A stretch of DNA of 33,316 nt from Candidatus Stahliibacteriota bacterium (lineage in GTDB: Bacteria; Hydrothermota; Tepidihabitantia; SM23-42): the NCBI GenBank assembly GCA_030613445.1, contig JAUWLY010000003.1, positions 1 through 33,316 on the forward strand. The letters are read 5' to 3'. A program made the translations under genes and the position numbers. The notes below the pieces were generated by a model. That model saw nothing but the letters and a program-made list of their open reading frames with translations. It had not been told where the DNA came from and made no database searches. Each line of letters starts with the position of its first letter. The stretch's first letter is position 1. Below, one piece after another: positions 8,436-17,892 of the stretch.

Positions 8436-9278
8436 ATGGTTAAGTATTTCAATGCCTTTATTTCCTTTGATATGGAGGGAGTGGGTTGCCTGACTTCGTG
8501 GCAAGAACTGAAAAAAGAGTCACCGTCATTGGCACAGATAAGAGAACTTGCTACTGAAGAAGTTAATGCAGCAATCCGTGGTATAAAAAACGCCCGTCAG
8601 GATATTGGTGAAATAATTGTCTGCGATTCACACGCTGGAGGTGAAAATCTCCTGATCGATATGCTTGAAACTGGAATCCATTTGGTAAAAGGAACACCAC
8701 GCAGTTATTATATGGTTGAAGGAATAGATCAGCAGTTCGATATCCTGTTCTTTATCGGATATCATGCAATGATCGGAACCAAAGGTGCAGGCATGGACCA
8801 TTCATACTCTTCTTCGTCAATCTACAATATCAAATTAAATGGCAAGTATGTCGGAGAAACTGAAATAAATGCTGCGGTCGCAGGCCACTACAAAGTACCC
8901 TTAGCTCTTGTATCGGGTGATGATAAATTGGCTAAGGAAGTCAGGAAATTCTTTGGGCAAGAAATAGAAGTCATCATTACCAAATACGGTATCTCGCGTT
9001 TTGCCGCAAAATGCCGACATCCCCACGATATCCAACAGGAAATAGAGAAGAAAGCTGAACTAGCAGTGAAAAAGGTAAAAAAATTGAACCCCTTTATTTT
9101 CCGGCCACCAATAAATGCAGAAATTGAGGTTATTAATACCGTAATCGGCGATGTTATTGAACCAGTACCTGGTTTGAAAAGGGTATCGGCACGGAAAGTA
9201 ACTTTCCAGACAAAAAATATTATTGAGTTCTATCGCCTGCTTAGAGTAATTTGTAACCTTGCATATACTGTAAAATAA
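8436..9278 (+). CDS. M55-family D-aminopeptidase (DppA-like)
   Basis: A 280-residue zinc peptidase related to Bacillus DppA, which removes N-terminal D-amino acids and is linked to use of cell-wall-derived peptides. The metal and catalytic residues known from DppA have clear counterparts: D12 and E14 in SFDMEG, H66 in DSHAGG, H110 in GYHAMIGT, H122 in MDHSYS and E141 in VGETEINA. The usual GTKGAGMDHSYS stretch and VSGDD loop are present. There is no signal peptide, so it is probably cytoplasmic. The start fits a consensus promoter 5 nt upstream. It is transcribed alone, divergently from the diguanylate cyclase, and converges on the GWxTD genes. Confidence 0.92.
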   Translation: MVKYFNAFISFDMEGVGCLTSWQELKKESPSLAQIRELATEEVNAAIRGIKNARQDIGEIIVCDSHAGGENLLIDMLETGIHLVKGTPRSYYMVEGIDQQFDILFFIGYHAMIGTKGAGMDHSYSSSSIYNIKLNGKYVGETEINAAVAGHYKVPLALVSGDDKLAKEVRKFFGQEIEVIITKYGISRFAAKCRHPHDIQQEIEKKAELAVKKVKKLNPFIFRPPINAEIEVINTVIGDVIEPVPGLKRVSARKVTFQTKNIIEFYRLLRVICNLAYTVK

Positions 9279-9373
9279 TACCTACCTTACCGAATTTACC
9301 CCGTATGAAACCCATGATTTATTTATTCTTCAGCAGCTATGCCTCAAAGGACGATATTTCCCAACGGGGTTTA

Positions 9374-10681
9374 CTATTCTATTGGTTGAAGTTCGAATTC
9401 ACAAACTGCAGTCCGCTCTTTATTACTTAGTAAATCTACGGTCCGTAAAGTAATAATATAAAAACCAGGTTCAAGATCCATGGGGTGATATAGAGCTGCT
9501 AAATAGGCAACATCGCCCGCCTCTATTTGATCTTTGATCACCACATCGACAATTTCTCTTTTCATCTTCACTTTATTGGTGACTTCATAAGTCATCTTCA
9601 ATTGATGCATACCGTTCTTAGTTTCAAGGTTATAGACCTCGGCGTAGAAGTAAAAAGGCGTATGGATCAATAATATTGGTCGGGTCATCGGGATGACCCG
9701 ACCCACTGGTTTGTTGAATTTTTCGTGCGAAAAAGTGTTATCGATCAACCGCATCGGAATCAGATCACTAATCTCTTTGGCATCATCCTGATAATCGAGC
9801 AGGTTAACCCGAAGTGTTTTCTTAGCTACGGTTCGGTTCTTGATATCGCTCATTGTGATTTCTAACCGATATTCAGCAGGATCGAGCCAGAAATTAACTT
9901 CATCAAAGAAAACCCCATGGTCACTATCTATGGGGATTAGAATACTATTCTTTTCTTTAACGATATTATCCTGGTTATCAAACACCTTCACCTTTCTTGA
10001 AAAAGAAATCCCGGTTGTGTCATTAACAAATACGGATAAATATATTTCAAGACGGGTCAGATTCTTCTTTTGTCGAAATCTCCCGGTAGTCATAGCAAAC
10101 TCGAGCAACGATGTCGATTCAACTTCTATAAAGCTATCCTGATGCACTTCTTTCAAATGAGGTACTTTCACATGTTCGCCGAATTCTGACTGGGCAATCA
10201 TCTTATAGGCGCGCGCGTACCTGACAAAATCAAAAATCAAACCTTCTCGTTTATATGTCCATATTTCGGCAGGCTTCACTGATTCTTTGACTTTCAAGGC
10301 AATTTTCTTTTGGGGCCAGATTTCTTCTCTTTTTGAAGGTTCGCCGTATTTCATGAATACCTGTATGCGCTCATCACTTATTGGCGAATGCTTACCATAG
10401 TGGTGAAAGGCATACTCAATCCTCTCTTCAAATTGCTCGCGGTCTTCGGCAGTCTTACCTTCCCAAAATGCATCATAGTACCTGGCGCGTTCAGATGCTG
10501 ATGGTAAATTGATATACTCTTCTGCAGCTATAACGTCTATTCCTTTCAGACCAAGGAATATCTTTCTTTCAAATTCAAGCAGACGATAGTAACGTGCGGC
10601 AAATATGTTTACTGCAGTACAGTAGATAATAAGAAGTGCAAAAATAATCGCCGCTGTTTTCACTATTTTATTCTTCTTCAA
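9374..10681 (-). CDS. GWxTD-domain-like membrane-anchored protein, degenerate motif
   Basis: A 435-residue protein if it starts at the TTG at 10681, which has GGAG 7 nt upstream. A longer in-frame start at 10768 would place 29 residues inside the preceding gene and is less likely. A hydrophobic anchor (about residues 7-27) is followed by a region resembling the GWxTD domain: AFWEGKTAEDREQF, then SPISDERIQVFMKYGEP and AEIWTYKREGLIFDFVRY. The W and T of the name motif are lost, but the following YGEP and IWTY parts are kept. The C-terminal half looks like beta-rich repeats (about 230-435). The gene overlaps the upstream GWxTD gene by 14 bp. GWxTD proteins are common in FCB-type bacteria and their function is unknown; periplasmic or envelope location is likely. 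Confidence 0.75.
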   Translation of the reverse strand: MKKNKIVKTAAIIFALLIIYCTAVNIFAARYYRLLEFERKIFLGLKGIDVIAAEEYINLPSASERARYYDAFWEGKTAEDREQFEERIEYAFHHYGKHSPISDERIQVFMKYGEPSKREEIWPQKKIALKVKESVKPAEIWTYKREGLIFDFVRYARAYKMIAQSEFGEHVKVPHLKEVHQDSFIEVESTSLLEFAMTTGRFRQKKNLTRLEIYLSVFVNDTTGISFSRKVKVFDNQDNIVKEKNSILIPIDSDHGVFFDEVNFWLDPAEYRLEITMSDIKNRTVAKKTLRVNLLDYQDDAKEISDLIPMRLIDNTFSHEKFNKPVGRVIPMTRPILLIHTPFYFYAEVYNLETKNGMHQLKMTYEVTNKVKMKREIVDVVIKDQIEAGDVAYLAALYHPMDLEPGFYIITLRTVDLLSNKERTAVCEFELQPIE

Positions 10682-11912
10682 TTTGTTTCTCCAATTGTAT
10701 CCTGTCTTCTCTTCGGTATGTTCCCGGAGCAATATCATACAACCATTGATCATCTCCAATATCATCACCAGCTCTGAAGATTTTCACCAGCTCAGGATTG
10801 CCGTCACTCATCTTGTCACAGAACACTACGCGGTAACCCAATGTGTAATAATGCCATATCTCAAATGGTCTACCCCAACTAGTTATTGGTTTATCTTCGA
10901 TTTTGTCGGGCGGCCCATTTCTTAGATAATATTTCCCTCTTTCTGAATCCCTGCCCTGTAGAGCGTGCGTTGAAAATTCAGCATCCGCCTCAAGGAGTCT
11001 TCTTTCAAACAACCAGTAGTTTTCCTTTGACCAGAATTTCTTGAGATAACCTCTCTTTTCAAAGTGGCTGAGGCGACTGAAACTTTCATAATCACCAATG
11101 CTAACCAAATATTGAATATCCCAGTAAAACGGCATTAGCGACGTCTCATCATATAGATATTCAATGCGAAACTTCTTAGTTGATGAAAAAGACCCACCAG
11201 ATGCCGGGTCTTGAACCGTGATTCTGTACGAGTACGTGCCTTCAATAAGATCAACCAACAATATACCCACTGTATCGACCTGGATATAATCATATTTCAA
11301 TCGTTGTTCGCTCTTTGCGAACACGGTATGCTCAAGACTATCAATAACCTGATACTCTACTTGATAATAAAGACTGTCTGGAATCAAACCATAGATCTCC
11401 AGATATACGAGCAGGGTATCTTGATCAGAAAAAGTAGACTGGACTATGGGGATAAGAGGGAAATCATGGAAAAGGATACCTTCGCGGTCTGGTTTTCTAC
11501 CAAATACCATATCACTGCTCCATAAAACAGCGGTATCTGGCAGGATCTCAAAAGTGTCAATGAAAGAGGTATCATATTCACTGTTATTTATGGAAAACGA
11601 ATAGTGGAAATTACCAGAATACAAAGATGCTGAAATATAATCGATCAAGGAATTGTCTTCTTGCTCAGCAGTAATATAGGTTCCTTTTGTCCCTTCAATG
11701 TGTGCTGAATCATTATTTGACACATCATAGATATCAAATTGATATTTGAATGATACAAAAACTGAATCACCTAACCGTAATGTTTCTTGTTCATCTTTTG
11801 ATAATACCAAACTTATCGGTATTTGATACCAGAGTTCTATGTAATCATCGTCAAAACAATACAATTCAACGACTGGCGTCGATGAAAAAAATAAGAATGT
11901 CAAAAGTAACAT
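10668..11912 (-). CDS. Secreted GWxTD-domain protein
   Basis: A 414-residue protein with a signal peptide (MLLLTFLFFSSTPVVELYC), a beta-rich middle part (about 30-270) and a C-terminal GWxTD-like module: EKRGYLKKFWS, then GRDSERGKYYLRNGPPDKIE and RPFEIWHYY. The motif reads G-R-D-S-E-R-G, close to the family's GWxTDRG. The ATG at 11912 has GAGGAG just before it; a TTG at 11945 would lie upstream of the expected transcription start and is rejected. A consensus promoter lies at 11931-11958. It ends with a coiled, charged stretch and is coupled to the second GWxTD-like gene. Confidence 0.78.
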   Translation of the reverse strand: MLLLTFLFFSSTPVVELYCFDDDYIELWYQIPISLVLSKDEQETLRLGDSVFVSFKYQFDIYDVSNNDSAHIEGTKGTYITAEQEDNSLIDYISASLYSGNFHYSFSINNSEYDTSFIDTFEILPDTAVLWSSDMVFGRKPDREGILFHDFPLIPIVQSTFSDQDTLLVYLEIYGLIPDSLYYQVEYQVIDSLEHTVFAKSEQRLKYDYIQVDTVGILLVDLIEGTYSYRITVQDPASGGSFSSTKKFRIEYLYDETSLMPFYWDIQYLVSIGDYESFSRLSHFEKRGYLKKFWSKENYWLFERRLLEADAEFSTHALQGRDSERGKYYLRNGPPDKIEDKPITSWGRPFEIWHYYTLGYRVVFCDKMSDGNPELVKIFRAGDDIGDDQWLYDIAPGTYRREDRIQLEKQIEEE

Positions 11913-11930
11913 AACTCCTCGTCTAAAATC

Positions 11931-11958
11931 ATTATAACAACACAATGTGTGATGTCAA
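11931..11958 (-). promoter_or_regulatory. Consensus promoter of the GWxTD gene pair
   Basis: On the - strand, TTGACA (11953-11958), a 16-bp spacer and TATAAT (11931-11936). The expected transcript begins near 11924, just before GAGGAG and the ATG at 11912. Confidence 0.87.
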
Positions 11959-11970
11959 GGTTAAGCAAGG

Positions 11971-12151
11971 TGACCGAGAATGTCGAAATTTGTAGGAGTA
12001 GAGCCTTTAGGCTCGGCTCGTTAAATATGGAGTACAACGAGTCCCCTCGTTGCATGCAATGTCAGGAGACAGTGCACTCCCAAAATACGGACGTACGTTT
12101 CGTCCCGAGCTCAACATCGAGGGAAACGCCCTACTCCTAATTCTTGGTCAA
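11971..12151. repeat. MITE-like inverted-repeat element, copy 1
   Basis: The left end (TGACCGAGAATGTCGAAATT...) and the right end (...TAATTCTTGGTCA) are inverted copies of each other with one mismatch, and the outer 45 bases closely match copy 2 at 20643-20769. Inside are small hairpins such as GAGCC-TTTA-GGCTC. About 181 bp, no coding capacity. It lies 13 bp upstream of the -35 box of the GWxTD promoter. Confidence 0.82.
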
Positions 12152-12231
12152 CCAGTAGAGCTGCGAAGCCAGTTCTGACGAATGGACTCTTCTTCTTATT
12201 TTTATGAATTTATAATCTAAGCCATCTACAT

Positions 12232-15200
12232 CTATCGCACCAGTATTATCTTCTCTGTTTTTTCGTAACCTGAAGTTTCTAATCGTATAAAATAAACACC
12301 GGCAGCTAGATCTTTCGGCATTATCAGGAACTCGTTCATGCCGATTTTTGCTTTACCATCAAATATCGTTTCAGCCAATCTTCCCACAACGTCATACATC
12401 TTTACCGTAACCTTGCGTTCGTCTGGTGAATTGAAGCGAATTTTTAGCATCCCTTTTGTCGGATTTGGGTACATACTTTCAAAGAAAAAGCGTTTAATGG
12501 GTTGAACTCCGGCACTCTGTGGACCCCCACCACCCACTTCGTGCATCTCAATCTCTAAACCGCTGAGTACGGCAATCGTGCCGCTGAGTCTTTTGATTTT
12601 TATTGTTATTTCATTGTCATTAAGACACGCCTGTGGTATCCAGGTATCTTCTGTCACTATTTCACCTGGCTCCACCCAGCGATTATGGTGTAATATGTCG
12701 TCTATATTAAACTGCAGCTTTAGTTTACCCGGTTCCTCATGATAATAGGTCCATCTAATCTTGTATTTTTTGTGCGGCGAGTGTAGGGTCATATGGTATA
12801 TTAATTCTGTAGAATCATAATCAAAAGTCTGAAAATCCTCTGGTCCAAGTGTCAGATAACCATCCCTCTGTACTATGACTGGAACCGGTGTTTCAGTACC
12901 CATGTCGAAAGCATAAGTTGGTGCCGGTTCTTCAATTGGTAGATTAAGATGATATATATAACCCAGACTATCTAAATAACTATACTCAGTCCAGACCAGA
13001 TCTATTGAAGCAGGTTCATTGTTCTTTTCTGGATTGTATAGAATCTGAGGATAGGCAATCAAATCCGTTGAATATTCGATCTCAATCGGCTCGATCATGC
13101 CGCTCCCTGGGATCTCGCCATAGTATAAATGCGATAACATTCCATCCTGTTTAGTCCAGGTAAGATAAGGACCACTTGAAAATGGACTCTCGCATTCGGC
13201 AATTGTTTGTGTACCACTTAGATTTGGCGAACCAGTCCAGCCATAACGATGTTTGATTACTTCTTGTTCACACCAGAAATGGTCAATTTGATCTTCGCTC
13301 ATAGTAATAAGAGGATAATCGATCATCACACCATGGGATGTCTGTTTGGTTATGAGAGTATCTTCAATCTGATAATAGTATAAAGAATCACCAAAACCTT
13401 CCCAGAGAACATGCACCACTGCTTCAGGATCAAGGGTTATTGACGGCGAGATAAGCTTGGCAACGACTGAATCTGCATACATAGCAGTATCAATGGGAAC
13501 TGGGATGGGATGTAATGGTACTGAATCAAGCACCTGCCACTGACCATCTGCTGGTGAAGCAAGCGGAAATTCGCCATATATAAGAGCATAGCCTCGAAAG
13601 GTAATTATCATAGGCATAGTATTGCCAGGTGCCGGATGATATGTTGGTCCGTAGCTGGTTTCGAATATGAAATACCCTGTCGTATCATCAACTGCAAATG
13701 ATGGAGCACCTATTCCCCAGAAATAGGAATCATACGTATGCATTAAAGGAACTTGTGGTGACCAGTTATGGTCATTGAACGTACTTACCCTCAATTCTTC
13801 GAGAAAATCAGGTGAACCTTCATTATATGCATAAATCGAATGGAGTTTGTTGTCAGCGCCTAATGACAGCGATGGATATTTACCTGTGCCAACCAAGATC
13901 GGCTCAGACCAGGTTGTGTCCTGCAGGAACGTATGATACACATTGCCACTACTGGTAAATGCAAGATGCAGCACATTATTTGCATCCCGAAGCAAGCGTT
14001 GACTATTATTATAACCCGTCGCCTCAGGAGGAATATCTGGCCCAGGTCCATCAATGATTGCATACCAGGGAGTATTTATAGTTACTGCCTTCACTGCGTC
14101 TTTTTTCTTGTAGTTATACCCTGCATATGAAGTCACCAAGACAACTTTTTGCGACCCCATTTGCGCTGAAGATTTAGGGGTAACTTCTAATCTTAAGTTC
14201 GTAGCCTGACCTGGATTTAGAATTTCCCAGTAATAACCACCGACAACACCATCTGTTATGTCCTGACCTCCTGAAAGAGCATCATAATACTTAACTGTCC
14301 ATTGAGTATCACTACCATTACCGGTTATAACAACAACATCCCAGGTTTCACCATCATTTTCTACCTTTATATCATAAATTCTCTTACGCCAACTCCAGGT
14401 TTTTTGGCTTTTTGTTTGTCCTTGGCCTGTTGCATTATAGATATTATTTCCTGTATAAACAGATTCATTCCTATTTTTAATAAGATTGTCGGGCTGAAGA
14501 TAATTACACTGCGTATCCATATAAACAACATCAATTTTTTCACCCAATGGAGACTGTGTACGTGAAGTTATCGTAACTCGTCTCACTAATCCATTCATAT
14601 TTGATCCAGGCTTTACTTCAACCCGAAGATATTGAATACTACCTGGCTCGAGGTTAATTTCCCATCCACTGGCAGATTTAATCTGATTTGTTATATCATT
14701 ACCTCCTGAAAGGGCATCATAGTACTGCGTCCACCATGTGCCAGTGCCTGACTCTTGTGCGTAGATTCGAAAAGTATCATATATTGCCCCATCATTTTCA
14801 ATTCTTACATGGTATGTCGCCCATTGATTAGGGTCAGCAAACTGGAGTACATATTGTCCTGAACCAGTTGAATTATAGATGTTGTCGCCGATATACTCAG
14901 TGCCCCACCACGGCTTAACATGGTTATCTGGTTGAAAAGGAATATGAGATAATGCTGCATGGCAGTCCAGGCGTCCCCAACCATAATCGTTGTTTGGATA
15001 TGAACCACCTTGACATGGTCTGTCGGCTGTATTCAATAGAATGTTGTAAACAATCTGTGGTGAAAATGTAGGGTATTTCTGTAAGAAAAGGGCGACTGCA
15101 CCTGTAATATGAGGTGCAGCCATTGATGTTCCGCTAAAGGTTCTATAGCTCCAGCCTGAAGAAGAACGAACAGCTATACCAGGCGCTGAAATATCGGGTC

Positions 15201-16290
15201 CTATTCGATTCCAATCGTGACGTAGCCAATATTGAGGATCATTCCAAGGTGGCCAATCCCTAACTGGACCTCGTGAAGAGAAAACCGCTATATTATCATC
15301 CACATCTGTTGCGCCAACACCTGTAACCATTGGGTAGTTAGCTGGTTGATTTGTAGTGTAGATGCCAGGTCCTTCATTTCCAATGGCAGCTAACACATAA
15401 ATACCCAACTCTAGCAAGTTTTGACAATCATCCCAAAACTCAGGTGGTAAGGGATCACCCCATCCCCAAGAATTGTTTATTACATCCACAGTCTGATTTG
15501 CAAACCATTGAAAGCAATTGTGCACCCAGGAGGCGTAAGCGTTACCAAGCATATTGAAACCCTTTGCACATATAAACTTAGCACCAGGAGCGACACCAAT
15601 ATCATCTTCTAACGGCCCGTTGCCATCACCACCGCAAATTGTACCCATGGTATGTGTTCCGTGATAAACAGGGATATTGTCATCATATGGATCAGGTAAA
15701 CCATTTACTGCATCATACCATCCACCACTAATCCACTTTCCAACCAAGGCTGGATGATTTACATTTACACCAGTATCCATGTTGCCGACTACTACATTCG
15801 TACCGTCATAACCTAGATTCCAACAATTAGGTGCTTTTACTTTTATGATATTCCATTCTGGTGCTGGTGACAGTAGATCATCTCTGGTTACTTCTGCTAT
15901 CTCAGTGTCAAGTGTGATAGTAAAATCATCAATTACATATTCTACATCGTGTCGTACTGCAACTTGGTCAATTATATTCTTTGATGCCCTAAATGTTAAT
16001 CCATTGAAAATCCACCACGTCTGCAAGTCTGATATTTCATCCTCAAAACTGGCTAAATGATTTAAGATATCTGCTTGATCATCCAAAGAATATTCCTGGA
16101 GATAAAGAATCTTTTCGGTTTTTGAAATACCTCTGTCTAGTTGAGACAAGTCAGCCTGATTTTTCATATGGACTATTACTTGAATCCTCTCGTCTTCTTC
16201 AAGTAAAGCCATCTTATTGGCTAACCCAGGGAGAATAATACCTGCGTTAACTAGAATAGCATTCATCAACAATAATAATACATACCGCAT
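12232..16290 (-). CDS. Large secreted subtilisin-like (S8) protease with tandem beta domains and T9SS tail
   Basis: A 1352-residue protein starting at the ATG at 16290, which has AGGAGG 5 nt upstream; an in-frame ATG at 16359 lacks this. After a signal peptide (1-16) comes an I9-like propeptide and an S8 domain with catalytic D172 (NMDTGVN), H210 (HGTHTMG), N305 (AIGNEGPG) and S389 (SGTSMAAPH). Two tandem copies of a ~146-residue beta domain follow (about 453-598 and 599-745), each with NIYN-T-G-GQ and a YYDALSGG-DIT core. A propeller-like region (about 760-1200) and a T9SS type A tail (SMYPNPTKGMLKIRF ... AAGVYFIRL ... KTEKIILVR) complete it. It should be secreted and surface-attached or released. 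It lies 83 bp downstream of the beta-propeller gene. Confidence 0.92.
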   Translation of the reverse strand: MRYVLLLLMNAILVNAGIILPGLANKMALLEEDERIQVIVHMKNQADLSQLDRGISKTEKILYLQEYSLDDQADILNHLASFEDEISDLQTWWIFNGLTFRASKNIIDQVAVRHDVEYVIDDFTITLDTEIAEVTRDDLLSPAPEWNIIKVKAPNCWNLGYDGTNVVVGNMDTGVNVNHPALVGKWISGGWYDAVNGLPDPYDDNIPVYHGTHTMGTICGGDGNGPLEDDIGVAPGAKFICAKGFNMLGNAYASWVHNCFQWFANQTVDVINNSWGWGDPLPPEFWDDCQNLLELGIYVLAAIGNEGPGIYTTNQPANYPMVTGVGATDVDDNIAVFSSRGPVRDWPPWNDPQYWLRHDWNRIGPDISAPGIAVRSSSGWSYRTFSGTSMAAPHITGAVALFLQKYPTFSPQIVYNILLNTADRPCQGGSYPNNDYGWGRLDCHAALSHIPFQPDNHVKPWWGTEYIGDNIYNSTGSGQYVLQFADPNQWATYHVRIENDGAIYDTFRIYAQESGTGTWWTQYYDALSGGNDITNQIKSASGWEINLEPGSIQYLRVEVKPGSNMNGLVRRVTITSRTQSPLGEKIDVVYMDTQCNYLQPDNLIKNRNESVYTGNNIYNATGQGQTKSQKTWSWRKRIYDIKVENDGETWDVVVITGNGSDTQWTVKYYDALSGGQDITDGVVGGYYWEILNPGQATNLRLEVTPKSSAQMGSQKVVLVTSYAGYNYKKKDAVKAVTINTPWYAIIDGPGPDIPPEATGYNNSQRLLRDANNVLHLAFTSSGNVYHTFLQDTTWSEPILVGTGKYPSLSLGADNKLHSIYAYNEGSPDFLEELRVSTFNDHNWSPQVPLMHTYDSYFWGIGAPSFAVDDTTGYFIFETSYGPTYHPAPGNTMPMIITFRGYALIYGEFPLASPADGQWQVLDSVPLHPIPVPIDTAMYADSVVAKLISPSITLDPEAVVHVLWEGFGDSLYYYQIEDTLITKQTSHGVMIDYPLITMSEDQIDHFWCEQEVIKHRYGWTGSPNLSGTQTIAECESPFSSGPYLTWTKQDGMLSHLYYGEIPGSGMIEPIEIEYSTDLIAYPQILYNPEKNNEPASIDLVWTEYSYLDSLGYIYHLNLPIEEPAPTYAFDMGTETPVPVIVQRDGYLTLGPEDFQTFDYDSTELIYHMTLHSPHKKYKIRWTYYHEEPGKLKLQFNIDDILHHNRWVEPGEIVTEDTWIPQACLNDNEITIKIKRLSGTIAVLSGLEIEMHEVGGGGPQSAGVQPIKRFFFESMYPNPTKGMLKIRFNSPDERKVTVKMYDVVGRLAETIFDGKAKIGMNEFLIMPKDLAAGVYFIRLETSGYEKTEKIILVR

Positions 16291-16338
16291 TTTTACCTCC
16301 TTATTTTTTAGAATATTCAAGAGTAAGAATCTTAAAAC

Positions 16339-16364
16339 CCAAATTGACTTATAAATCAATTTGG
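16339..16364 (-). promoter_or_regulatory. Hairpin between the beta-propeller and subtilase genes
   Basis: A perfect 9-bp inverted repeat (CCAAATTGA / TCAATTTGG) with an 8-nt loop lies 9 nt after the stop of the beta-propeller gene. On the - strand it is followed by GTTTT only, so it is at best a weak terminator or an mRNA-processing/attenuation element. I see no convincing separate promoter for the subtilase. Confidence 0.5.
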
Positions 16365-16373
16365 CAAAACCAA

Positions 16374-17843
16374 TTAGGGAGATACCCTTCCTGTATGGCG
16401 GGCATCATGTTGATACATTGGCCAAGGACAATTATTTAAACGGCTACTCCCTTCCAGAGCAAAGACGAAACCATGAGTGACTGTGTGGCCAACAGTGAAT
16501 ATTGTACCATTGTCTGCAATCACTGGTGCATAAGCAGCCACTAATAACTCTCTAGTTTTTGCCTTAGGAGTACCATTCGTTTTTATTTTATAAATTTCCC
16601 CATACATTGGTACTACAATCGCATCATCTGCTGTAATTGCAGGAATTTCACCCGGTTTATTGTAATTCCATAAAATAGTGCCGTTTGGTGAAATTGCATA
16701 AAACATTGAATCGCTACCAGTGTATATTGTACCATCTGGACCAATCACAGGTTCATGCAAAAGAGAACCTAGAGTGAGATACCACTCAATTTGTCCTCCT
16801 GAAGTTACAGCATATAGATTCCCAGACCTTTCGCTGATAAGAATCGTTTCATCAGCTGCGAGTGCAGCCGTAGCTCCAGAATGTGGAGACGACGATAGTA
16901 ATGGTAACTTCCAAGACAATGTCCCAGCGGGTGCGATGGCATAATAATAACCATCCTTCGGGCCAACATAAATCTTCCCGCTCTGCCCGATTATTGGCGG
17001 ATAATATAATTCACCCCCGCTTTCATAAATCCACTTTAGACTACCATCTGGATTCAGCGCATAGAGACAGGAATCCGTGCTACCAAAGTATATTGTACCA
17101 TCACCCCCAATTGCACAACCAGTAGGATATTGACTTGCAGGATAAGTCCATTTTATTGAGCCATTAGGGTTTAAGGCAACAAACTCACCGCTCGAAACAC
17201 TTACATAAATTGTGCCATCGTCTGCAATAGCTGGACTAGATGAAATATTGTCACTAAAATTGTAAGACCATAGAGTGACCGCATCAGAGTCGAGAGCAAA
17301 AAGCACCTCATTAAAACAAACATAAATTGTTCCATTATCTGCTAGTGCTGGTGACCAAGGAATAGGATCGCCACCTGGGGCATAACTAAATTCCCATTTC
17401 TTATATATCTCGGAAAATATTGCGATGTCATGAGGTTCTGACCATACAGATGTATCACCGCTAATATCTTCAGATAAAGCACGAATTGAATAAATACTTT
17501 CAGTGGCGAATTTGTGAAAGAATTGGATAGTATCGCCACAGATATAATAAGTTGACCAACGCGTAAAATTGCCATCACCCCAATCAATAAAATACGACAG
17601 AGAATCTCCATCAGGATCCGTGCCACTGACAAAAAATGTGTCTTGTTCCCCACGCCATCCTTCCGTAGGACCATCTATCCATGGAACCTCAGGATCTTCA
17701 TTCTTGCCGCAATAACAAAAAAGACAGAACAATGTAAGACAAACAAAAGTAGCTGAGTGTAATAAAATGTTGAATGATTTTCTTACGTTTCCTCCTTGCG
17801 ACAACATTTTACGTAACAGTTTAGCTATCCTAAAAATCTTCAT
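16374..17843 (-). CDS. Exported PQQ-type beta-propeller protein
   Basis: Drawn from the ATG at 17843 (489 residues). After a hydrophobic segment (about 28-45) comes a PKD/Ig-like module (SGTDPDGDSLSYFIDWGDG) and then seven or so repeats of the PQQ-like propeller, each of the form P-A-I-x-x-D-G-T-I-Y-x-x-...-L-Y-A-L-N-P-x-G-x-x-x-W. The last residues, CPWPMYQHDARHTGR, are a common close of such propellers. No T9SS tail is present. The true start may be downstream: AGGAGG (17791-17796) lies 4 nt before an in-frame GTA (17784-17786), from which the protein would begin with a classic signal peptide (VRKSFNILLHSATFVCLTL). The ATG at 17843 has no Shine-Dalgarno site. Binding of PQQ itself is not implied. 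Confidence 0.82.
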   Translation of the reverse strand: MKIFRIAKLLRKMLSQGGNVRKSFNILLHSATFVCLTLFCLFCYCGKNEDPEVPWIDGPTEGWRGEQDTFFVSGTDPDGDSLSYFIDWGDGNFTRWSTYYICGDTIQFFHKFATESIYSIRALSEDISGDTSVWSEPHDIAIFSEIYKKWEFSYAPGGDPIPWSPALADNGTIYVCFNEVLFALDSDAVTLWSYNFSDNISSSPAIADDGTIYVSVSSGEFVALNPNGSIKWTYPASQYPTGCAIGGDGTIYFGSTDSCLYALNPDGSLKWIYESGGELYYPPIIGQSGKIYVGPKDGYYYAIAPAGTLSWKLPLLSSSPHSGATAALAADETILISERSGNLYAVTSGGQIEWYLTLGSLLHEPVIGPDGTIYTGSDSMFYAISPNGTILWNYNKPGEIPAITADDAIVVPMYGEIYKIKTNGTPKAKTRELLVAAYAPVIADNGTIFTVGHTVTHGFVFALEGSSRLNNCPWPMYQHDARHTGRVSP

Positions 17844-17864
17844 AATAATATATTCTTATAATAT

Positions 17865-17892
17865 ATTATACTAATGATTTAAGGTCTGTCAA
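17865..17892 (-). promoter_or_regulatory. Consensus promoter of the beta-propeller/subtilase unit
   Basis: On the - strand, TTGACA (17887-17892), a 16-bp spacer and TATAAT (17865-17870). Transcription should start near 17858, 15 nt before the ATG at 17843 or about 72 nt before the GTA at 17786. Confidence 0.87.

Noticed and set aside
9298..9370. ACCCCGT / ACGGGGT inverted repeat between the convergent M55 and GWxTD genes
   Set aside because: The loop would be 59 nt and there is no T-run, so a terminator is not supported.
10682..10768. Longer N-terminus for the second GWxTD-like protein
   Set aside because: It would lie inside the preceding gene, with no ribosome-binding site; the TTG at 10681 has GGAG at good distance just before the membrane anchor.
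11913..11945. Upstream TTG start for the first GWxTD gene
   Set aside because: The added codons contain the TATAAT box itself, so they lie ahead of the predicted transcript start.
11971..12151. Insertion sequence
   Set aside because: The element has inverted ends but no open reading frame of transposase size or type.
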